Below are positions 59,401 through 64,000 of a DNA stretch of 64,000 nt, in pieces. This DNA is from Ulva prolifera. Lineage: Eukaryota; Chlorophyta; Ulvophyceae; Ulvales; Ulvaceae. Positions within the stretch are counted from its first letter, which is position 1; every line of letters begins with the position of its first letter. The notes under the pieces are model-generated. The model made no database searches. It was not told the DNA's origin and saw only the letters and a list, made by a program, of their open reading frames with translations. The DNA lies in NCBI GenBank assembly GCA_023078555.1, contig CM041203.1, positions 5,354,538 to 5,418,537 of the forward strand, read 5' to 3'. Made by a program: the position numbers and the translations under genes.

Positions 59401-60769
59401 CACCACAAAACACTAACATCATCTTGTGATGGCATGGCCATGTTTGGCCATGTGCACCATTGTGGTGCAACAAACCATGTTGTTCCATGGACCCAAGAAT
59501 GTTGTGTGATGGTTGCCACACCATGTGCCATGATGCAACATGCCATGTTTCCATGCTGCTGCCAGAAAACATGTGCCATGCCGCTTTCCTTTGCACACAT
59601 TATTGTGTGGTGGTGCACACCATGGTGTGGTGAGCACTGTGCCATGTGTGGGCATGATGTGGCCATGTCCACTACGGCCATCATGTGTTAATTTCAAGGA
59701 CAAAGCGATCGAGGCAGGTAGCACCGCAGGCAACGACGAGGGGAACCGCACACCCACGCAACCAGCAGCAACAACACGCGGCACAGACCAACACACCCAT
59801 GCAACCGGCCATCATATGTAAAGTAAAGTAAATCTGAATGTACTGAGCCGTATCCTATTGGACATTGACAACTCCAAGTTCACGGGACCACATATGCCGA
59901 AGGGGTAAACCACCTGGATATGTGGCATGATGTCATATGTTTAGGACTGGCCTCTATGCCATTGTCAGTGCAACATCCACCAACCTGGCAGTTCCTTGCA
60001 CGATTCCATGCCCGAATGTCCATGTTCTTTCTATCGACATATTTGGGTTGAGCACAAATCGGCATATGTGGTCCCGCTAACTCGGAGTTGTCAATGTCCA
60101 ATAGGATACGGCTCAGTACATTCAGATTTACTTTACAACGCGGCCGCTAGAACGTGCGCGGGCGGGTGCACGTGCCGCGCGGCAGTGAGAGTATGAATCG
60201 TGTTCACATGCAAGCCATCTGCTGAGTGCCATCAGTTGTCAATGGCGCAGTGCCGGCGCGGAGTCCGTGCATGTGACTAACGCATCCCGTGCATGCATTC
60301 AGTGCACCCCGGCGTGAGAATTGTCCGTGCATCTGCGAGTTTCCACGGAGCAGTACACCGCCGGCCGCTCGTTGTGGAATCGAAACACTCCTCATAGGGT
60401 GACGCATGTCCAATCACCACCCGACCCCAGCTTCAACTTGCAGCACCCCATACCTCCGACGCGGGCGGTGGGTGTGGGTGGGCTGCGCGGCCGCGCGCGG
60501 ACTCGGCCGCAGCACTGCACCGCGAGTCGCGCATCCCGGCGCGCTCCGCGCCAGGCGGCAGCAGGGCGCCAGGCGGCAGCAGGGCGCTCCACAGCCAGGC
60601 CCTCACGCAATACCTCATGGAGGAAGACTCGGCGCTGCTGCCATCACACCGGGACACGGGCGGCGCGGCCGCATCGCGCGAAGATGCGATCGGCAGCCGA
60701 CCTGAATTTGCTCTCCGGACGCACGGCGGCACATCAGCGTCATTGAAGACGGTGCACTGGCCGCAGTAA
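50460..60769 (+). CDS. Long disordered SRIP-motif protein, candidate microtubule plus-end binder
   Basis: Seven plus-strand exons were joined: 50460-50640, 50736-51172, 51844-52545, 53087-53255, 53779-54899, 58549-58843 and 60444-60769. Every phase closes and gives 1076 residues. Residues 1-205 are helical (EVQDWLWATEAVLLQLQRL, ASIFGHLLRLHDDIAAAG). The rest is Pro/Ser/Ala/Arg-rich and disordered. It holds three S-R-I-P motifs in basic Ser/Pro context (RSRSRIPRAP, GSRIPPAPP, RESRIPARSAP), matching the SxIP EB1-binding signature, and seven T-P-R sites typical of proline-directed kinases. The C-terminus (LTQYLMEEDSALL) is a short helix. A microtubule-associated role is inferred from these motifs only. 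Joining the first two exons to the rest is a phase-supported but unproven choice; 58549 could be replaced by a later acceptor. The 3.6-kb fifth intron carries a hAT-like transposon. Confidence 0.6.
56106..57658. mobile_element. hAT-like DNA transposon with 103-bp perfect terminal inverted repeats
   Basis: The element begins AGGGGGTCATCCACTCCCGC and ends with its exact reverse complement. The inverted repeats match perfectly for 103 bp (56106-56208 and 57556-57658). The 8-bp sequence GTCATGAG lies directly on both sides (56098-56105 and 57659-57666), a target duplication of hAT length. Subterminal regions share further diverged blocks with TTGGGGA-type motifs. At 1553 bp it is too short for a full transposase gene, so it is probably non-autonomous. 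Identical arms argue for recent activity. Confidence 0.88.
57016..57285 (-). CDS. 89-residue open frame inside the hAT-like element
   Basis: An ATG-started frame (MVSRTRPAQQELDDAVENV) encodes a hydrophilic, helical 89-residue peptide containing RQLQDVVLPAIARARLVP. It matches no family I recognise and has no transposase or BED-finger signature. It may be a gene fragment picked up by the element, one exon of a spliced gene, or chance. Confidence 0.35.
   Translation of the reverse strand: MVSRTRPAQQELDDAVENVSACYYINRKPVTARQLQDVVLPAIARARLVPNEIRDAEIFQFCFKLADLESTKGSGGNSYVEPMLDSGAR
59093..59162 (+). mobile_element. Short (70-bp) TTACAAGGAC-family copy with direct repeats
   Basis: It holds the core GGGGCAGGTAGCACCAC, then AACCAGGGGAACC and a CA-rich tail. 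The 14-bp sequence CCATGTTGTGTTTG before it (59079-59092) recurs with one change after it (59163-59176), consistent with a target duplication. Confidence 0.6.
59371..59392 (+). repeat. (CA)11 microsatellite
   Basis: Uninterrupted CA dinucleotides following AGTTCACAGT, in the last intron of the SRIP-motif gene. Confidence 0.9.
59420..59690. repeat. CATG-saturated low-complexity tract
   Basis: The sequence is dominated by closely spaced CCATG, CATGTTG, GCCATGTG and CACCATG words, so CATG recurs every 10-15 bases on both strands. It has no coding character. It may be a degraded palindromic satellite or a regulatory tract. Confidence 0.6.
59692..59805 (+). mobile_element. TTACAAGGAC-family copy (114 bp) with imperfect direct repeats
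   Basis: It begins TTTCAAGGACAAAG, has the core GGCAGGTAGCACCGCAGG, then AACGACGAGGGGAACC and a CA-rich tail. The flanks CGGCCATCATGTGTTAA (59675-59691) and CGGCCATCATATGTAAA (59806-59822) match at 15 of 17 positions. The right flank runs into the start of the next element. Confidence 0.65.
59817..60137. mobile_element. MITE with terminal inverted repeats of about 76 bp
   Basis: The left end TGTAAAGTAAATCTGAATGT is repeated as its reverse complement at the right end. The arms (about 59817-59892 and 60062-60137) differ at about three positions. The 170-bp core is non-coding. No unambiguous target duplication was seen. Relatives occur at 29816-29893 and 47141-47213. Confidence 0.88.
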
Positions 60770-63282
60770 GACGGCAGGAGAGGCCCTGAGACTCCAGGTG
60801 AGATGCCTGGAGTAAATACATGTTTGAGAGTCTGCTGCGATGTTTGGCCATGGCAACGACACGCCTGTCATGGTTCCAAAACAGCTATACGGTGTATGGC
60901 TACGATCCCACCATGCTGTTGCATCGGCGCCAAAAAGCTCATCTCAATCCCTGTAGCCACAGGTGCAAGCGAGGGCGCTCCGCCAGATCTGGAGCTGTCC
61001 CTGCGCGATGGCATGTCCCGGCTCCCCGCAGCTCGCCCCGCCTCAGAGGCGGCTTCTCGCGGCACGCCGCAGGATTTTGGACATGCTGCGTGACCGCCAG
61101 CGCAGCACGCAGCACAGCTAGCACTGCCAGCGGACTGTGGAGCGTGGGCTCTGAAGACGGCACGACCGAGTGGATCAGCTTGAGCATTGCGCAATTGCAC
61201 ACACCTGATGGCTTGGAGAACTACCTCAGCGCCGCGGTGGGACCGGCTGGGCCGCGCTGAGCGCATGGCCTTGCTGCCAAAATTCAGAGGCCATGCAGTA
61301 CGAGGCAACGCTCAAGCTGTACATGTACACTATCTGTGGCAGGCATGCATGTGGGTACGTACCGCGGCGAAAGTGGTCGTTGCGGAAGGGGTGTGTGTAT
61401 CTCCTCGCACAAGCACGTGTGGGAATCGTCCGATGTCACACGCTGAGTGCATCGGCGCAGAAAAGTGTGGTCGTCCAGATCCGCTGTGATCATTGAAATG
61501 GTGACATTGTATGTTGGAGCGATGAACATCAGGTGAGGCATGGTGAACGACAGCGGATCTGACCCCGAGCGTGAGAGACAGTCTGGGCATGAAGGGCATG
61601 AGTTGTGGGCCAAATTGGTATGAGTGGAAACAATGTTGTCTAGCTGTGGAGCTGACAGCAGACGACTTTGGAATTGGAGTGTATTGGTGGAACAGAATCA
61701 TCTGAAGGTTGGGCCAGCGGTAACAGCTCGGAAATTTTGAATCTTGTAAAATGTGGCAGAATCTTACAAATGGTATGATATCAATGTGCAGTGTGTGGAA
61801 GCGTGCCTGCCTTGGCAAGTGCGATCTTGATGAGGAAAGCTGGATGATTTACAATGCGTCCGCAACACTAGCACACATACCATGTACACAGCTCGCCACT
61901 TGATCAGGCTTATGCTAACACGAGGGATGACTCATCAATGGTGTATAAAGTAGGCGCCCGGTGTCCAGGAGGCTGAATACCTGTAGCAGGAAGCATTGCA
62001 AGGATACTCAGCATCAGTCATCAATCTCACAGCTACGTCCCTCCACCAACAGACTGAGACATTGCCTGTACCAAGAGCAAGCGTGTGGCTACCACAATTC
62101 GATTACAGCTACATCCATGACTACTTCCTGAAGGAAAATGCACACTACTGACGGTAGTCAGGGTTGCAGTCTTAGCTGTGCGTGTGTAACCGCATTCCAT
62201 TCCGGCCGATAGGCGCCTGCATAGTCCATCCACAAGGCATCCCACGGCATTAGAACCTGCTGTTCAGCTACATGGGCTCTGCACAAACATGTGTTGTATG
62301 GAAATGACCGCTCCAGGTCCCGTCATGCAGCTGGCGTGGGATGCTGTCATTCGCCACTGTAGCAGTGAACTGGCCACGCGATCGGGCCACAGGCCTCGTG
62401 GCACTCCTGCCAGTCATGCGCCTCCACGCCGCGGCCGAACAGCCCCCTCCCGCCCTTTCGAAAGAATTTTGCACTTCATTTGCAGAAGGCCTCGCTGCCA
62501 TCTACAGGCCACACTCTTCCTGCCTCACAACGCTGAAAGCAAGTCACGATGTTCTTGACAAACCCACATCGCACCATGCCCACAACTGGCACTGGTGCTC
62601 TCGGACACCCCTGCCGCTGACGCTGTGCAGCCACAGTCAGTGTCCGAAGTTCAAAATCGACAACAGCAGCTACATTCTATCTACAGCTACCATCAAGCTG
62701 CCCCTGGCGCTCGACTTCACACACGCCATCCCCCTCTCGCTTGCACAAAGCCACTTGGCGACAAGGTCTGGAGCATGGCAATCATTCACAGCTCAGCGTT
62801 CCACGCGCTTGGACAGCAGCCCTCTCGCCGCTGCAGAAGGGTTGAGTAAGAATATGCGGTGGACCGGGGCGGGCATCCCTGCCATTCGCACACGCGCGCT
62901 TGCACGCCAGCACAGCCGGTACCCGCATCACCCCAGCACAGCTGTGCTGCCACACATCGACGCGCCCACTGCGCGGAACTCCACATGCATTCAAAAACAT
63001 GCGGCCACATCGCTGCCGGCTCTACGCAAACGCCTCCAGACGGCGTGTCGATGACTCCCCACTAATAGCTCATGTGAGCAACACCAGGCACAGCGGCAGG
63101 CCGCGTGGCGCACATCCCGGCGGCACGAACTAGGATGCGCTCCGGCACAGCGCAGCCGATATCACACCGCCCCTCTCCCTCCCCGCTCCCTCCCTCTTGT
63201 CTGCAGCACACACCACAGGGGCGCAGCATCTCAGACCTCACACCCCAGCGCGAGACGGGCAACCACCCCGTCGCCTTCGCTC
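60770..63282. other. Intergenic region with unassigned frames
   Basis: An open stretch near 60964-61095 (EGAPPDLELSLRDGMSRLP) and another near 62341-62560 (TSFAEGLAAIYRPHSSCL) have some coding character, but neither could be joined in phase to neighbours or assigned a family. Otherwise nothing was recognised. Confidence 0.35.
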
Positions 63283-64000
63283 TCACGCGGCCGGCCCGGC
63301 CTGCGCGTACGACCGCTGGATCGCGCGCACGTCGTCCCGGTGCCCGAACGCGAGGGCCATGATGTCCAGCAGCCCGCGGGGGTTGTCCGTGTGCACCCAG
63401 TGGCCCGCATCGCGCAGCAGGTGCACCGCGTGGCCGAGCGCCGTGATGCGCTCCGCGTCGCCGCCGCTCCACCGGAACGAGCTGTGCTCGGCGCGCACAA
63501 AGTGCACCGACAGCCCCTGCGGCGGCGCCTGCAGCAGCGGCCAGTGGGACTTGTGCTCGTACGACTCGTACATCGAGGCGATGCCGTCGAGGTCGAAGGC
63601 CCACACGAGGCTGCCCTCGCCGGCGCCGGTGCCGGGGGCCGGGCGGAGGTTCGTCGCGACCCACCGCGCGATCGGGTCGCTGAAGCCCTCCGCGAGGAGG
63701 CGCTGGATGAGGGCGGAGCGGGTGGAGATCGGGAGGGGCAGGGCGCGGAGGGCGCGGATGAGGTTGCGGGGGTGGTCGCCGTGGGTGGCGGCCGGGGGGG
63801 CGCCGATGGTGCCTGGGATGGTGTCGAGGACCCAGACCGACACGGGGCGCGGGAGGCGCGCGCCGAACTGCTCAGTCATCGAGAGGACGACCTTGCCGCC
63901 GAAGGAGTGGCCGACGAGGGTGTTGGGGAAGATGCGGAGGTGGCGGAGGAGGTGGAGGACGTCGGCTGCGGCGGAGTCGACCGAGGAGGGGCCGAGGACG
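63283..64000 (-). CDS. Plant-type ABHD11-like alpha/beta hydrolase, 5' partial
   Basis: A single open frame runs from the right edge to TGA at 63285-63283. It contains the nucleophile elbow LVGHSFGGKVVLS (GHSFG, serine in the middle), then VWVLDTIPG, LVWAFDLDGI and FVRAEHSSF, and near the end the histidine motif DAGHWVHTDNPRGLLDIMA. The spacing and the 'DAGHWVH' segment match the ABHD11 branch of the alpha/beta hydrolase fold; plant members are predicted to be plastid or mitochondrial esterases or lipases. The N-terminal part, including the HG oxyanion motif and any transit peptide, lies beyond the window. The last visible exon is intron-free and very GC-rich. Substrate unknown. Confidence 0.87.
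   Translation of the reverse strand, partial: VLGPSSVDSAAADVLHLLRHLRIFPNTLVGHSFGGKVVLSMTEQFGARLPRPVSVWVLDTIPGTIGAPPAATHGDHPRNLIRALRALPLPISTRSALIQRLLAEGFSDPIARWVATNLRPAPGTGAGEGSLVWAFDLDGIASMYESYEHKSHWPLLQAPPQGLSVHFVRAEHSSFRWSGGDAERITALGHAVHLLRDAGHWVHTDNPRGLLDIMALAFGHRDDVRAIQRSYAQAGPAA

Noticed and set aside
60964-61260. Extra 3' exons for the SRIP-motif gene
   Set aside because: The acceptor at 60962 is in the wrong phase for the plausible frame after either end of the 60444 exon, and that exon already has a stop.
1-64000. CRISPR array, rRNA, bacterial operons or ribosome-binding sites
   Set aside because: None seen; the split genes with GT-AG introns show nuclear eukaryotic DNA.

Overview
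The window is nuclear DNA from a photosynthetic eukaryote, most likely a green alga or a close archaeplastid relative. Nearly every gene is split by GT-AG introns. Many donors read GTGCG or GTACG, and acceptors usually end in TGCAG. The proteins include a plastid 2-oxoglutarate/malate translocator, a plant-type tandem glutaredoxin-fold protein, a DDR4-like DDT protein and a plant-type ABHD11-like hydrolase. I cannot name the genus. Exon models were built by hand from reading frames, splice dinucleotides and phase agreement. Where phases close exactly the model is firm. Most 5' ends are less certain.

Layout from left to right: DiT1-type plastid translocator (+, 327-4479, 5' end off-window); tandem GST_N/glutaredoxin-fold protein (+, 6373-9127); DDT-domain chromatin protein (+, 10444-15902, with a TATA box); coiled-coil protein (-, 17446-21062); CRAL-TRIO/Sec14 protein (+, 21924-24002); Nnf1/PMF1-like kinetochore protein (-, 24728-25512); organellar helical-repeat (HPR/FAST-like) protein (-, 27277-31187); TXNDC17-like thioredoxin (+, 32814-33680, possibly tail-anchored through an extra exon); large thrombospondin-1/EGF-like protein with a long array of N-glycosylation sequons (-, 34670-41016); GT92 glycosyltransferase (-, 43464-45154); a 5.3-kb repeat-rich gap; a long disordered protein with three SRIP motifs (+, 50460-60769) that carries a hAT-like DNA transposon in an intron; and an alpha/beta hydrolase running off the right edge (-, 63283-64000).

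The genes do not form an operon-like pathway. Two composition classes alternate. Exons of DiT, DDT, coiled-coil, HPR, SRIP and hydrolase genes are very GC-rich and often alanine-rich. Sec14, Nnf1, TXNDC17, TSP1 and GT92 exons are moderate in GC.

The less expected material lies between and inside genes. A short dispersed element starts TTACAAGGACAAAG and has a GGTAGCACCGC core with a CA-rich tail; several copies have long direct repeats at their ends. There is a compact 321-bp inverted-repeat element with relatives elsewhere in the window. A 1.55-kb transposon has 103-bp perfect terminal repeats and an 8-bp target duplication. There are also two back-to-back perfect palindromes, and TGCATGCA is strongly over-represented, often beside 3' splice sites.
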